Source of the DNA: Eubacterium sp. CAG:180
GTDB lineage: Bacteria > Bacillota > Clostridia > Oscillospirales > Acutalibacteraceae
DNA: 32,284 bases
Direction: 5' to 3'
Assembly: GCA_000432435.1 (NCBI GenBank)
Contig: HF993120.1
Coordinates: forward strand, 1 to 32,284
Made by a program: the position numbers and the translations under genes. Positions 14,762-24,593 of the stretch are shown in pieces (positions within the stretch are counted from its first letter, which is position 1; each line of letters starts with the position of its first letter). Below the pieces are notes generated by a model. It saw nothing but the letters and a program-made list of their open reading frames with translations, did not search any database and was not told the origin of the DNA.

Positions 14762-14790
14762 TATACATTATCCGAACATTATGATATAAT
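14762..14790 (+). promoter_or_regulatory. Likely promoter of aspS-gatCAB
   Basis: -35 TATACA (14762-14767) and -10 TATAAT (14785-14790) have a 17-bp spacer. Two other candidates are TTGTTA/TACTAT (14735-14764, 18-bp spacer) and a second TATAAT at 14800-14805, so the exact site is uncertain. No T-box motif is seen in the leader. Confidence 0.5.
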
Positions 14791-14874
14791 ACGATACTGT
14801 ATAATTAGGTTTTTTATGCAGTACGGTGTCCGCTGCGGCAACGCTGCAAAAATCTCGGAAGGATGTATAAATCA

Positions 14875-16629
14875 ATGGCTTACAGAACACACAACTGCAA
14901 CGAGCTTACATTTGACGATTTAAACAAAACCGTCAGCCTTGCAGGATGGGTAGACACCATTCGCGATCACGGCGGAGTAGCATTCATCGACCTTCGTGAC
15001 CAATACGGCGTTACCCAAATAGTAATAAACAACGACGAGCTTTTAGAGGGCGTAAAAAAGGAAAGCGTTATCTCGGTTACGGGAAAAGTCGTAAAGCGCG
15101 ACGAGGACACCGTTAACAAAAAGATTGCCACGGGCGAGCTTGAGGTACGTGTAAACGAGGTCGAAATTCTCGGCCCATGCTCCGAAACACTCCCCTTTGA
15201 CGTTGAGACCTCAACCGACACAAGAGAGGACGTAAGACTGACATACCGTTTCCTCGACCTCAGGAACAAAAAGGTTCACGACAATATTCTGTTCCGCTCC
15301 GAGGTAGTAAGCTATCTCCGCAAGAAAATGGAGAGCCTCGGCTTCCCGGAAATAAACACGCCCATACTCACCTGCTCTTCTCCTGAGGGCGCAAGAGACT
15401 ATATAATTCCCTCAAGAAAGCACGAGGGCAAATTCTATGCTCTGCCGCAGGCTCCGCAGCAGTTTAAGCAGCTGCTTATGGCTTCGGGCTTCGACAAATA
15501 TTTCCAGATAGCTCCCTGCTTCCGCGACGAGGACGCAAGAGCCGACCGTTCCCCGGGAGAGTTCTATCAGCTTGACTTTGAAATGGCCTTTGCCACACAA
15601 GAGGACGTTTTCGCCGTAGCCGAAGAGGTTCTCTATGACACATTCACAAAATTCGGAGGCGGCAAAAAGGTAAGCCCCGCTCCGTTCAGAAAAATACCGT
15701 TTGAAGAGGCAATGCTTAAATACGGCACCGATAAGCCGGATCTTCGCAATCCGCTTGAGATTTGCGACCTCACCGAGTTCTTCTCGGACGTTGACTTTAA
15801 GCCATTCAAGGGCAAACCCGTCAGAGGAATCGTGGCTCCCGGCTGCGGCAAAAAGAGCAAGGGCTTCTTTGAAAAGCTCCTCGAATATGCTCTCTCGATA
15901 GGAATGAAGGGGCTCGGTTATCTTACCGTGCTTCCGGACGGTTCCTTCAAGGGTCCTATTGACAAATTCCTCGTTCCCGAAAAGAAGGCGGAGCTTAACA
16001 GCATGCTTAGCCTCAAGACTGACGACACGCTCTTCTTTATAAGCGACAACATCAAGGTTGTAAATCTTCTTGCCGGTCAGATAAGAACGGCCCTCGGCGA
16101 GAGACTTGAAATTATCGACAAGGACCGTTTCGATATGTGCTTCATAACAGACTTCCCGATGTATGAAAAGACGGACGAGGGCAAGCTCGACTTCACTCAC
16201 AATCCGTTTTCAATGCCTCAGGGCGGTATGGACGCTCTCGAAAATCAGGATCCGCTGACAATAAAGGCTTATCAGTACGATATAGTCTGCAATGGTGTTG
16301 AGTTGTCCTCGGGCGCGGTCAGAAACCATCGTCCCGACATTATGATAAAAGCATTTGAGCTCGCAGGCTACACAGCCGATGAGGTCGAAAAGCGTTTCGG
16401 AGCGCTGTTCCGCGCATTCCATTACGGAGCACCGCCTCACGCCGGTATGGCTCCCGGTGTTGACAGAATGATAATGCTCTTAAAGGACGAGGAAAATATC
16501 AGAGAGGTCATAGCTTTCCCGATGAATTCAAACGCCCAAGATCTTCTTCTCGGTGCGCCCAATACCGTTTCGGAGCAGCAGCTGCGCGAGGTTCACATAA
16601 AGCTTCGCCGCCCCGTGCCCGAAAAATAA
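14875..16629 (+). CDS. aspS: Aspartyl-tRNA synthetase (probably non-discriminating)
   Basis: This class II synthetase charges tRNA-Asp and, if non-discriminating, also tRNA-Asn with aspartate. At 584 residues it is full-length bacterial type. The order is an OB-fold anticodon domain (SLAGWVDTIRDHGGVAFIDL), class II core (motif 2 FRDEDARADRSPGEFYQLDF), inserted GAD domain (around 285-400) and motif 3 (GAPPHAGMAPGVDRMIMLL). The RDHGG with His32 is the residue type I recall for non-discriminating AspRS; discriminating enzymes such as E. coli have Leu there. Direct linkage to gatCAB supports this. ATG 14875 is chosen over 14863 because GGAAGGA lies at the right distance. Confidence 0.95.
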   Translation: MAYRTHNCNELTFDDLNKTVSLAGWVDTIRDHGGVAFIDLRDQYGVTQIVINNDELLEGVKKESVISVTGKVVKRDEDTVNKKIATGELEVRVNEVEILGPCSETLPFDVETSTDTREDVRLTYRFLDLRNKKVHDNILFRSEVVSYLRKKMESLGFPEINTPILTCSSPEGARDYIIPSRKHEGKFYALPQAPQQFKQLLMASGFDKYFQIAPCFRDEDARADRSPGEFYQLDFEMAFATQEDVFAVAEEVLYDTFTKFGGGKKVSPAPFRKIPFEEAMLKYGTDKPDLRNPLEICDLTEFFSDVDFKPFKGKPVRGIVAPGCGKKSKGFFEKLLEYALSIGMKGLGYLTVLPDGSFKGPIDKFLVPEKKAELNSMLSLKTDDTLFFISDNIKVVNLLAGQIRTALGERLEIIDKDRFDMCFITDFPMYEKTDEGKLDFTHNPFSMPQGGMDALENQDPLTIKAYQYDIVCNGVELSSGAVRNHRPDIMIKAFELAGYTADEVEKRFGALFRAFHYGAPPHAGMAPGVDRMIMLLKDEENIREVIAFPMNSNAQDLLLGAPNTVSEQQLREVHIKLRRPVPEK

Positions 16630-16659
16630 CCGACATACTAATCGAAAGAAAGTGATCTT

Positions 16660-16947
16660 ATGACGATAGACAGAAGCCTTGTAGAATACCTCGAAAAGCT
16701 CGGCAGAATACACCTGAGCGAGGAAGAGCGCTCCGCTTCTGAAAAGGATTTGCAGAGCATACTCTCATACATTGACACTCTCAATGAACTTGACACGGAC
16801 GGTGTTGAGCCGGCTTCCCACTCTTTCCCGGTTGCAAACGTAATGCGTGACGACACAGTTACAAACGGCGCCGATACGGAAAACATTTTGAAAAATGCTC
16901 CGCAAAGTCGCGACGGCTGCTTTGTCGTTCATAAAACGGTTGAGTGA
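16660..16947 (+). CDS. gatC: Asp/Glu-tRNA amidotransferase subunit C
   Basis: GatC stabilises GatA within the GatCAB amidotransferase. The 95-residue product has the family pattern VEYLEKLGRIHLSEEE near the N-terminus, DLQSILSYIDTLNELDTDGV, and a C-terminal belt (VMRDDTV) that wraps GatA. The start at ATG 16660 lies 30 bp after aspS, with AAGAAAGTG upstream. It is followed by gatA after 8 bp. Confidence 0.94.
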   Translation: MTIDRSLVEYLEKLGRIHLSEEERSASEKDLQSILSYIDTLNELDTDGVEPASHSFPVANVMRDDTVTNGADTENILKNAPQSRDGCFVVHKTVE

Positions 16948-16955
16948 GGTAAACT

Positions 16956-18419
16956 ATGAATATTTGCGAAATGACGGCTCTTGAAATATCAAATGCCGTA
17001 AAAAATAAAGAAATTTCCGTAAAGGACGCAGTTGACGCATTTTTTGCGGCAATAGACGAATACGACGGAAAATATCACTGCTATAACACCCTCTGCAAAA
17101 AAGAGGCTTATGAAAGAGCCGAGGAAGTGCAAAAGGGAATTGACAGCGGTAAATATAACGGCAGGCTCGCAGGCGTACCGATAGGCATTAAAGATAACAT
17201 CTGCACTAAGGACATTCTTACAACCTGCTCCTCCAAGATACTCGAAAACTTCATTCCCACATACAATGCAACGGTTGTAAACCGTCTGAATGACGAGGGA
17301 ATGGTAATAATAGGCAAGCTCAATATGGACGAATTTGCCATGGGCAGCACAACCGAAACCTCGGCAACGGGAGTCACACATAACCCGTGGGACACAGACA
17401 AGGTTCCGGGCGGAAGCTCGGGCGGTGCGGCAGCCGCGGTGGCAGCAAGACTCTCTCCCGTGGCTCTCGGCTCCGACACCGGCGGCTCTATCCGTCAGCC
17501 CTGTTCTTTCTGCGGCGTTTCAGGCCTCAAGCCGACTTACGGTGCGGTTTCGCGTTACGGGCTTGTAGCCTATGCGTCGTCTCTCGACCAGATAGGCCCT
17601 ATGGGTAAAACGGTTGACGACTGCGCCGCTCTTTTTTCCGTAATCCAAGGCAAGGACGAAAAAGACGGCACCTCCATGGTCTATCCGAAATTTGACTTTG
17701 ATAAAGCCGTCAAAGGCGACGTCGACGGCAAAAAAATCGGTATTCCCGAAGATTATCTCGGCGAGGGCATTTCGCCCGACGTAAAGGACGCGGTTCTTGC
17801 CGCTGCCGATATCTTCCGTGCAAACGGTGCTTCTGTTGAAACCTTTAAGATGCCGATAGTAAAATATGCAATACCCGCATATTACATTATTGCCTGTGCG
17901 GAGGCGTGCTCAAACCTCTCGAGATATGACGGCATAAAATACGGCTATTCAAGCCCCAACGCCGACACGCTTATGGAGACATACGTGAAAACGCGTTCGG
18001 AGGGCTTCGGCATGGAGGTTAAGCGTCGCATAATGCTCGGCAACTTCGTTTTAAGCTCCGGCTATTATGACGCATACTACAATAAGGCTCTTAAGGCTAA
18101 AAAGCTTATACAGAACGCCTTTTACGACGCCTTCAAAAAATATGATATGCTCTTAGGCCCCGTAGCTCCCACTACGGCGCTTAAAATAGGTGAAAGCCTT
18201 TCCGACCCGCTTAAAATGTACCTCGGCGACATATACACGGTTATGATAAACATAGCCGGTATGCCGTCAATGTCCGTCCCCTGCGGATTTGACAAAGACA
18301 ATATGCCGATAGGTATGCAGATTATAGGCAAGCCGTTTGAAGAGGCGGAAATTATGAGTGCCGCAAAGGCATTTGAAAATGTCACCGACTTTCACAATAA
18401 GCTGCCGGATTTAGGCTAA
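16956..18419 (+). CDS. gatA: Asp/Glu-tRNA amidotransferase subunit A
   Basis: GatA is the amidase that releases ammonia from glutamine, passed to GatB. The 487-residue product carries the amidase-signature catalytic triad: Lys in GVPIGIKDNIC, the cis-Ser in PGGSSGGAAAAVAA, and the nucleophile Ser in LGSDTGGSIRQP. The length is normal. The SD GAGGT overlaps the end of gatC. It is 14 bp before gatB. Confidence 0.97.
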   Translation: MNICEMTALEISNAVKNKEISVKDAVDAFFAAIDEYDGKYHCYNTLCKKEAYERAEEVQKGIDSGKYNGRLAGVPIGIKDNICTKDILTTCSSKILENFIPTYNATVVNRLNDEGMVIIGKLNMDEFAMGSTTETSATGVTHNPWDTDKVPGGSSGGAAAAVAARLSPVALGSDTGGSIRQPCSFCGVSGLKPTYGAVSRYGLVAYASSLDQIGPMGKTVDDCAALFSVIQGKDEKDGTSMVYPKFDFDKAVKGDVDGKKIGIPEDYLGEGISPDVKDAVLAAADIFRANGASVETFKMPIVKYAIPAYYIIACAEACSNLSRYDGIKYGYSSPNADTLMETYVKTRSEGFGMEVKRRIMLGNFVLSSGYYDAYYNKALKAKKLIQNAFYDAFKKYDMLLGPVAPTTALKIGESLSDPLKMYLGDIYTVMINIAGMPSMSVPCGFDKDNMPIGMQIIGKPFEEAEIMSAAKAFENVTDFHNKLPDLG

Positions 18420-18433
18420 GGAGGTAAAGCTTT

Positions 18434-19864
18434 ATGGAATGGGAAATAGTTATGGGACTTGAAGTCCACACGGAGCTTGCCACCAAGACTAAAATCTTCT
18501 GCGGCTGTTCCACCGAGTTCGGCGGTGAGCCGAACACTCACGTTTGCGAAATTTGCTCCGGTATGCCCGGAACACTTCCGCTTCTCAACAAAAGAGTTGT
18601 GGAGTTTGCCGTGAGGACCGGCATAGCAACAAACTGCACGATTACTCAAAATAACAAATTCGACCGAAAAAACTATTTTTACCCCGATCTGCCGAAAGCG
18701 TATCAGATATCACAGCTTTATTTGCCTATCTGCCGCAACGGTTTTATAGAGGTCAAGGATAAGGACGGCAATTCCAAAAAGATAGGAATTCACGAAATTC
18801 ATATGGAGGAGGATGCTGGCAAGCTCGTCCACGATGAATTTGAGGACTGTACTCTTGTAGACTACAACCGCTGCGGCGTGCCGCTGCTTGAAATTGTTTC
18901 GGAGCCGGATTTCAGAAGTGCCGAGGAGGTGCTCTCGTATCTTACGGAGCTGCGTTCGATTCTTCAGTACATCGGCGTTTCGGACTGCAAGATGCAGGAG
19001 GGCTCTTTAAGAGCGGACGTGAACCTTTCGGTTCGCCCAAAGGGACAAAAGGAATTCGGAACACGTACCGAGATGAAAAACCTCAACTCCTTCAGAGCAA
19101 TAGCGAGAGCTATCGAGTATGAGGCCGAAAGACAAATCGAGCTTCTTGAGGACGGCGAAAAGGTAATGCAGGAAACGCGCCGTTGGGATGATAACAAGGG
19201 ATACAGCTATGCAATGCGTTCCAAGGAGGACGCTCAGGATTATAAATACTTCCCCGAGCCCGACCTTCCGCCGATTGAAATCTCGGACGAATATATAGAA
19301 AATGTCAAAAACACTCTGCCCGAGCTTCCGGAAGCAAAAAAAGCTCGCTATATGTCACAGTTCGGTCTTCCCGAATACGACACCGGAATCATAACCTCGG
19401 ACGTAAATCTCGTAAAGCTCTTTGAGCATACCGTTGAAATCTGCAATTCGCCTAAGGATGCGGCAAACTGGATAATGGGCGAGCTTATGAAAATGCTCAA
19501 TGACACCGGCACCCTGTCAGAAAATATGTCGTTTAATCCCGATTCGCTCGGCAAACTCATAAATATGATAAAGGCCGGTAAAATCAACCGCGGCACGGCA
19601 AAATCGGTATTCGAAAAAATATTCACCGAGGATGTCGATCCCGAAAAATATGTTGAAGAAAACAACCTCGGTCTTGTCACCGACCTTTCGGCTATTCGCC
19701 CCGTAATTGAGCAGGTAATAGCCGACAACGAAAAAAGTGTAAGCGAGTATAAAGCAGGCAAAACCCAGGCAATGGGGTACATCATGGGTCAGGCAATGCG
19801 CGCTCTCAAGGGCAAGGCACCGGCTCAAGAGGTTCAAAAAATACTCAAGGAAATTTTAGGCTGA
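18434..19864 (+). CDS. gatB: Asp/Glu-tRNA amidotransferase subunit B
   Basis: GatB phosphorylates and amidates mischarged Asp-tRNA(Asn) or Glu-tRNA(Gln). The 476-residue product begins with the family signature EIVMGLEVHTELATKTKIF, followed by FCGCSTEF and VCEICSGMPGTLP, whose cysteines are the usual zinc ligands. The motif RADVNLSVRP and the C-terminal YqeY-like tRNA-binding tail (VSEYKAGKTQAMGYIMGQAM) are present. GGAGGT lies upstream. Its stop overlaps the start of the HAD gene by one base. Confidence 0.97.
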   Translation: MEWEIVMGLEVHTELATKTKIFCGCSTEFGGEPNTHVCEICSGMPGTLPLLNKRVVEFAVRTGIATNCTITQNNKFDRKNYFYPDLPKAYQISQLYLPICRNGFIEVKDKDGNSKKIGIHEIHMEEDAGKLVHDEFEDCTLVDYNRCGVPLLEIVSEPDFRSAEEVLSYLTELRSILQYIGVSDCKMQEGSLRADVNLSVRPKGQKEFGTRTEMKNLNSFRAIARAIEYEAERQIELLEDGEKVMQETRRWDDNKGYSYAMRSKEDAQDYKYFPEPDLPPIEISDEYIENVKNTLPELPEAKKARYMSQFGLPEYDTGIITSDVNLVKLFEHTVEICNSPKDAANWIMGELMKMLNDTGTLSENMSFNPDSLGKLINMIKAGKINRGTAKSVFEKIFTEDVDPEKYVEENNLGLVTDLSAIRPVIEQVIADNEKSVSEYKAGKTQAMGYIMGQAMRALKGKAPAQEVQKILKEILG

Positions 19865-20685
19865 TGAATACCAAATATCTTTTTCTTGACATAGACGGCA
19901 CACTCGTAGGTTTTGACGGCGTTATGCCCTCGTCGGCGTCGGAGGCGCTGAAAAAAGCTCACGAAAACGGTCACAAGCTCGTAATCTGCACCGGCAGACA
20001 GCTCTCGCAGGTTTATCCGTGGCTTTTAAAGGAGATTCCCTTTGACGGTTTGATTTTATCGGGCGGAGCTATGGTTATAAATGACGGCAAAGTGGCAGCT
20101 CATCACTTTATAAGTCAAAGCAGTCTTAAAAAGCTGACCGACTACTTCGAGAACAGCAACACCGCATATTATCTGCAAACACAGAGTTTTCTCGTATCCA
20201 AAAAATGGTGCGTCGACCGCACGCTTTCGCTCTTTAATAAGCTTGGATACACCAAGGAGGATTTACTGACGCTCTTCGGAGAAACGGTAATCGATGATAA
20301 CGCCGGAGGCAGGAGCGATGTTGAAAAGCTGATATATTACGATTCGGGTGTTGATTTTTCCGAGCTGCAAAAGAATATAGGCGATGAATTCTATATTGTC
20401 GGATACAGCTTCGGCAATCTCGGCAATACAAGCGGGGAGATTGCGGCGCGCGGAGTCAACAAAGCCAGCGGAATTAAAGAATATCTCGATTGCTGCGGCG
20501 GAGACATAAACGACGCATTCGCATTCGGCGACGCGGAAAACGATGTCGAAATGTTTAAGAGCGTAAACACGGGCATCGCAATGGGGAATGCCTGTGACGA
20601 GCTCAAGCACTTGGCCTCGTATATAACCGCCGATATCACGGATGACGGTCTATACAAAGCGTTTGCGCATTTCGGTTTGATCTGA
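19864..20685 (+). CDS. Cof-type HAD-superfamily phosphatase
   Basis: This is a 273-residue HAD hydrolase of class IIB (Cof/YidA). Motif I is FLDIDGTLVG (nucleophile Asp), motif II is ICTGRQ, and motif IV is FGDAENDVEMF, with a cap domain between. Family members dephosphorylate sugar phosphates or FMN; the substrate here cannot be read. The ATG overlaps the gatB stop (TGATG), so it is coupled to the amidotransferase genes. The association with tRNA amidation is probably just operon sharing. The operon ends at a strong bidirectional terminator. Confidence 0.9.
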   Translation: MNTKYLFLDIDGTLVGFDGVMPSSASEALKKAHENGHKLVICTGRQLSQVYPWLLKEIPFDGLILSGGAMVINDGKVAAHHFISQSSLKKLTDYFENSNTAYYLQTQSFLVSKKWCVDRTLSLFNKLGYTKEDLLTLFGETVIDDNAGGRSDVEKLIYYDSGVDFSELQKNIGDEFYIVGYSFGNLGNTSGEIAARGVNKASGIKEYLDCCGGDINDAFAFGDAENDVEMFKSVNTGIAMGNACDELKHLASYITADITDDGLYKAFAHFGLI

Positions 20686-20703
20686 ATTTTGATTATAAAG
20701 CAA

Positions 20704-20739
20704 AAAAGCACGTTTGAGTTATTGCTCAAACGTGCTTTT
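20704..20739. terminator. Bidirectional terminator
   Basis: A perfect 15-bp stem (20704-20718 with 20725-20739), GCACGTTTGAG as the core, with A/T tracts giving U-runs on both strands. It separates the HAD gene from the convergent M23 peptidase gene. Confidence 0.93.
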
Positions 20740-20751
20740 ACTGTTTATTTG

Positions 20752-22461
20752 TTATCTTCCGAGATACGGCATGGGATTAGTTCGTCTGCCGTTTACATAG
20801 ACCTCAAAGTGAAGATGCGGTCCGGTTACGTTACCCGAGGAACCTATATTCGCAATAGGCTGACCTGCCGAAACCTTTTGACCGACACGCACCTTAAACG
20901 AACCGGGTAAGGTATGTGCATAGAGCGTTGAAAGGCCGTTGCCGTGATTTATGACAATATAATAGCCCCAGCTCGGATGATATGTTGCCGTGGTTACGGT
21001 TCCCGAAGCCGCTGCTACTATTGTAAGACCGGTACTTCCGCCGCCCGGCTTTACTATATCTATACCGCCGTGACGTCTTGCTCCGCCGTAGCCCGAAGAA
21101 ACGGACGTTGCGCCTATTGCCGGCCAAACGAATCTGCCGCCTGTTGTAATGACCTTGCCGCCTGAGCTGCCTTTTCCGGTGATCGGCGCCTTTGTGCCTA
21201 TCTGTATAACCTCGTTTACAGGCTCCGAAAGAGTCACTCTTGAAACCTCTTTCGATGAAACACGAGTACCGTCAATATAGGTTACAAGCTCTGTAACCTG
21301 CTGAACTCCGTTCACACCCTTTGTTGTAACCTTTTTTGTGCCTGTATAGAGATTGGCATTATTTACGTTTGTGCTTGTATAGGCTATTGCTTCATTATGA
21401 GTTTCGGTCTTTGTGACCTGCACTCTGACATAGTTTACCTCACTCGAAACAAGCAGCTTGTCGCCGGAACGAATCGTCTCGGAAAGGCCGGGATTCAGCT
21501 GTACCAATTCGGAAACGGTGAGCCCGTTTGCGGAAGCGATTCCCGAAACGGTATCTCCGTCCTTTACCGTGTAATACACCGCTTCGCTCTTTTTTGATTT
21601 GAGCTTGGCGGATAGCTTTTCCGCGTCCCAAACCGTGGCCTCATTATCGGGATAAAGCCCCTGCTCATATGTTATGTTTTCAACGAAGCTCTTTGCCGCG
21701 TTGGGGTCGTCTATTTTATAATCGCTGAGTATCTTATCGAAAACGCTTGTAGCGTCCGTCTCATTTTTAACGGCGCACAAGAAATCACCGTTAATATATA
21801 TGCCGCAGGCATTGGTGATATTGCTGTCTGAATTTTCTATGAGCTTATCGCACATTGACGAGGAGTCGGTAAGGTCGGTCTTATTTACGACCTTGAGCTG
21901 ATACTGCGCAGGCTTAATAAGCTCCTGCTCCTTACCGGAGGCAGACGCAGCGGTTTTGAGCCTTGTTTTGGCCTGCTGCTCGGCGTCGAGATATTCCGAC
22001 TCGTTTTTGGCATAGCCTATTACGGAGCCGTTATATTTTATCTCAAGAGCGAGCGTGGCTTTGTTCCAATAGCCTATCGTGGAGCAAAGCACACCGAGGC
22101 AAATAATCGGGACAAGCAGATTTACCGCAAAAGTAAACACTATGCCATGCCTCGAAAATGCCTTCTTTATATAAATACGCAGCTTCGCTTCGGCGGATTT
22201 TCTATCTGTATGGATAAGGGAATTTAAGCCTGAACTGACTCTTTTTATATCTGCCATAAGGAGCTTGAATTCCGCGCTTACGGTTTTGAAGGTCTTGAGT
22301 ATAAATTTGTCAATCACAAGAAACACGGCAAAAAATACCGCTCCGACTGTTTTTACGGGACGCGAAAGCCCCCTCGACAACCATTTCCCGAATTTCATAA
22401 ATCCGGAGCCTGCCGTAAAACCTATGTGATATATTAAGTTGTAAAGCTTTTCAAAAAACAT
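20752..22461 (-). CDS. LysM-G5-M23 peptidoglycan endopeptidase
   Basis: This 569-residue membrane-anchored peptidase has two hydrophobic segments at about 38-55 and 105-130, and an external region with no family I recognise (about 135-290). A LysM domain follows at 296-338 (YYTVKDGDTVSGIASANGL), then a G5 domain at about 344-422 and a C-terminal M23 domain at about 463-561. M23 metal and catalytic residues are visible: His464 and Asp468 in RRHGGIDI, His516 in LYAH, His549/His551 in GPHLHFE. Such enzymes cut peptide cross-bridges during growth or sporulation. ATG 22461 has GAGG five bases upstream. It follows recG with a 60-bp gap; only a poor, very close promoter match is seen there, so readthrough from recG is likely. 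Confidence 0.9.
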   Translation of the reverse strand: MFFEKLYNLIYHIGFTAGSGFMKFGKWLSRGLSRPVKTVGAVFFAVFLVIDKFILKTFKTVSAEFKLLMADIKRVSSGLNSLIHTDRKSAEAKLRIYIKKAFSRHGIVFTFAVNLLVPIICLGVLCSTIGYWNKATLALEIKYNGSVIGYAKNESEYLDAEQQAKTRLKTAASASGKEQELIKPAQYQLKVVNKTDLTDSSSMCDKLIENSDSNITNACGIYINGDFLCAVKNETDATSVFDKILSDYKIDDPNAAKSFVENITYEQGLYPDNEATVWDAEKLSAKLKSKKSEAVYYTVKDGDTVSGIASANGLTVSELVQLNPGLSETIRSGDKLLVSSEVNYVRVQVTKTETHNEAIAYTSTNVNNANLYTGTKKVTTKGVNGVQQVTELVTYIDGTRVSSKEVSRVTLSEPVNEVIQIGTKAPITGKGSSGGKVITTGGRFVWPAIGATSVSSGYGGARRHGGIDIVKPGGGSTGLTIVAAASGTVTTATYHPSWGYYIVINHGNGLSTLYAHTLPGSFKVRVGQKVSAGQPIANIGSSGNVTGPHLHFEVYVNGRRTNPMPYLGR

Positions 22462-22521
22462 AACAGCCTCACAATAAAATAGTAAAAGTTATTTTACCAT
22501 ACAATGCGACAAATTTCAACC

Positions 22522-24555
22522 TTACGCTTTTACATACCCGTTGCCGAACATCTTATCTATTTGACGTTTTATTCCTTTGTGCTCCGGCAAAAGCAAACCG
22601 CCGTCTGTCGCAATTATCATTTGAGCACTCTTTTGCGCCTCGTTGAGCATTCCGGTGTCCGTCAGAATATCCGCAATCCGCAGCGACGGCAATCCGTGCT
22701 GCTTTGAACCGAAGAAGTCTCCGGGGCCACGCATTTTAAGGTCCTCATCCGCTATTAAAAAGCCGTCGGTAGTCTTGCACATTATATCAAATCTGCGTTT
22801 TGCCTCATCGTTTTGTGCATCCGACACCAAAATACACGTGGAGGGCGCACTTCCCCTGCCGACTCTGCCGCGAAGCTGATGAAGCTGCGAGAGTCCGAAT
22901 CGCTCGGCATTTTCGATGACCATAACCACGGCATTCGGCACGTCCACACCTACCTCGATAACCACGGTGGACACAAGAAGCTGTATTTTGCCGCTCTCAA
23001 AATCGCGCATTATGTTGTCCTTTTCCTTTGGCTTCATTTGACCGTGCAAAAGTCCGAGCCTGTAACCCCTGAATGCGGTATTTTGTAAAAGCTTGTAATA
23101 CTCCTGTGCAGGTATCAGGTCGCTGTCGCCCTCCTCGACAAGCGGACAGACGATATATGCCTGAAAACCCCTGTCAAGATGCTTCTTTATGAATTTGTAT
23201 ATTCTCTCATGCAGAGCCTGAGACACACAATATGTCTCGGTTTTTTGCCTGCCCGGCGGCAGCTCGTCGAGCACCGACACCGAAAGGTCGCCGTAAATTA
23301 TGAGTCCGAGCGTTCTCGGTATGGGCGTAGCCGACATAACGAGAATGTTTGGATTTTCTCCCTTTTGGGAAAGCGATGCCCGCTGTGCCACACCAAACCT
23401 GTGCTGCTCATCGGTGACGGCTAATCCGAGGCGGCTAAACTCAACGTCGCCCTGTATAATCGCGTGCGTTCCTATGACAAGCTTCGCGGAACCGTCGCGC
23501 AACTCTTTTTTTATTTCTCTCTTTTCCTTAGCCGTGCTGCTTCCGGTCAGAAGCACAATCTTTATATCTGTACCGTCAAAGATTTTTGAAAGAGTTCTGT
23601 AATGCTGCTCGGCAAGAACCTCCGTAGGTGCCATAAATGCGCTCTGCATACCGTTTTTTGCCGCGTTATATATAAGTGCCGCCGCCACAAGAGTTTTACC
23701 GGAGCCGACGTCGCCCTGAAGCAGACGGTTCATCGGCTCACCCGATTTCATATCGGACAGTGCCTCAAAGACCGCTCTTTTTTGCGCTCTTGTCGGAGAA
23801 AACGGCAGACGGTGATAAAACTCTTCAGTACAGTCATTTTTGATAACCATCTCGGTTTTTTCTTCACCCGTTCGTTCCTTGATGGATAAAAGTCCCAGCT
23901 GCAATATGAAAAGCTCGTCGAAAATAAGCCTTTTTCTCGCCCTGTCAAGTGACTCGAAGCTTTCCGGAAAATGGATGTTGCGTATTGCATAATCAAGAGA
24001 GCAAAGGTCGTTTTTCTCAAGTATTTCGGACGGCATAAAATCAGGTATCTCTTTGCAGCCTTTTAATGCCTGCATTGTGCATTTTTCCGTGAGTTTGGAG
24101 CTCACATCAGCCGTTTGCGGATAAACGGGACGTATTCTGTCCTTATCCTCTCCTTTTGAAATCAACGGCGATACCATTTGTCTTATGCCGTGCTTATCTA
24201 CTGTGATTTTGCCGAAAAAGAGATACTCTTCGCCCTCCTTCAGCATACTGTCAATAAACTTGTTGTTAAAAAAGACAAGATTTAATATGCCTATGCCGTC
24301 CGTAACGCTTGTTTTTGAAAGCAGCCTGCCTCCGGGTAATCTTACCTTAGAGGGAGTGTAGCTGACAACGGCACGAATACAGCATTCCGTATCAACCGGA
24401 GCTTCCCTTATGGGAACAACGCGGCTCCAATCCTCATACGCGCGCGGATAAAAGCGCAAAAGGGCGCCGACCGTATCGACGCCGAGCTTTGAAAATGCCT
24501 CGGCACGAGCGGGTCCGACACCCTTTAAATATTGTATTTCGGTTGAAAAGTCCAT
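22522..24555 (-). CDS. recG: ATP-dependent DNA helicase RecG
   Basis: RecG remodels stalled replication forks and branch-migrates Holliday junctions. The 677-residue product has the wedge domain (IQYLKGVGPARAEAFSKLG at the start) and then the SF2 helicase core: Walker A GDVGSGKT, the motif II variant DEQHRFG, motif III SATPIPRTL, and VI QLRGRVGRG. The ORF extends to a GTG at 24564, but ATG 24555 matches the family N-terminus; neither has a good SD. It follows fakA after 38 bp. The neighbour order yloU-fakA-recG is as in Bacillus, minus the sda genes. Confidence 0.96.
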   Translation of the reverse strand: MDFSTEIQYLKGVGPARAEAFSKLGVDTVGALLRFYPRAYEDWSRVVPIREAPVDTECCIRAVVSYTPSKVRLPGGRLLSKTSVTDGIGILNLVFFNNKFIDSMLKEGEEYLFFGKITVDKHGIRQMVSPLISKGEDKDRIRPVYPQTADVSSKLTEKCTMQALKGCKEIPDFMPSEILEKNDLCSLDYAIRNIHFPESFESLDRARKRLIFDELFILQLGLLSIKERTGEEKTEMVIKNDCTEEFYHRLPFSPTRAQKRAVFEALSDMKSGEPMNRLLQGDVGSGKTLVAAALIYNAAKNGMQSAFMAPTEVLAEQHYRTLSKIFDGTDIKIVLLTGSSTAKEKREIKKELRDGSAKLVIGTHAIIQGDVEFSRLGLAVTDEQHRFGVAQRASLSQKGENPNILVMSATPIPRTLGLIIYGDLSVSVLDELPPGRQKTETYCVSQALHERIYKFIKKHLDRGFQAYIVCPLVEEGDSDLIPAQEYYKLLQNTAFRGYRLGLLHGQMKPKEKDNIMRDFESGKIQLLVSTVVIEVGVDVPNAVVMVIENAERFGLSQLHQLRGRVGRGSAPSTCILVSDAQNDEAKRRFDIMCKTTDGFLIADEDLKMRGPGDFFGSKQHGLPSLRIADILTDTGMLNEAQKSAQMIIATDGGLLLPEHKGIKRQIDKMFGNGYVKA

Positions 24556-24593
24556 TATGAACACATCCGAGAATTGTTTTTGAAAACGTCCTG

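Noticed and set aside
15412..16200. 262-codon open frame antisense to aspS
   Set aside because: It lies wholly within the aspS coding frame on the opposite strand, has no domain I recognise, and is explained by codon bias in the real gene.
22476..22504. Promoter-like TTGTAT-17-TATTTT before the M23 gene
   Set aside because: The -10 is poor and ends only 15 bases before the start codon, leaving no room for the SD; readthrough from recG is simpler.
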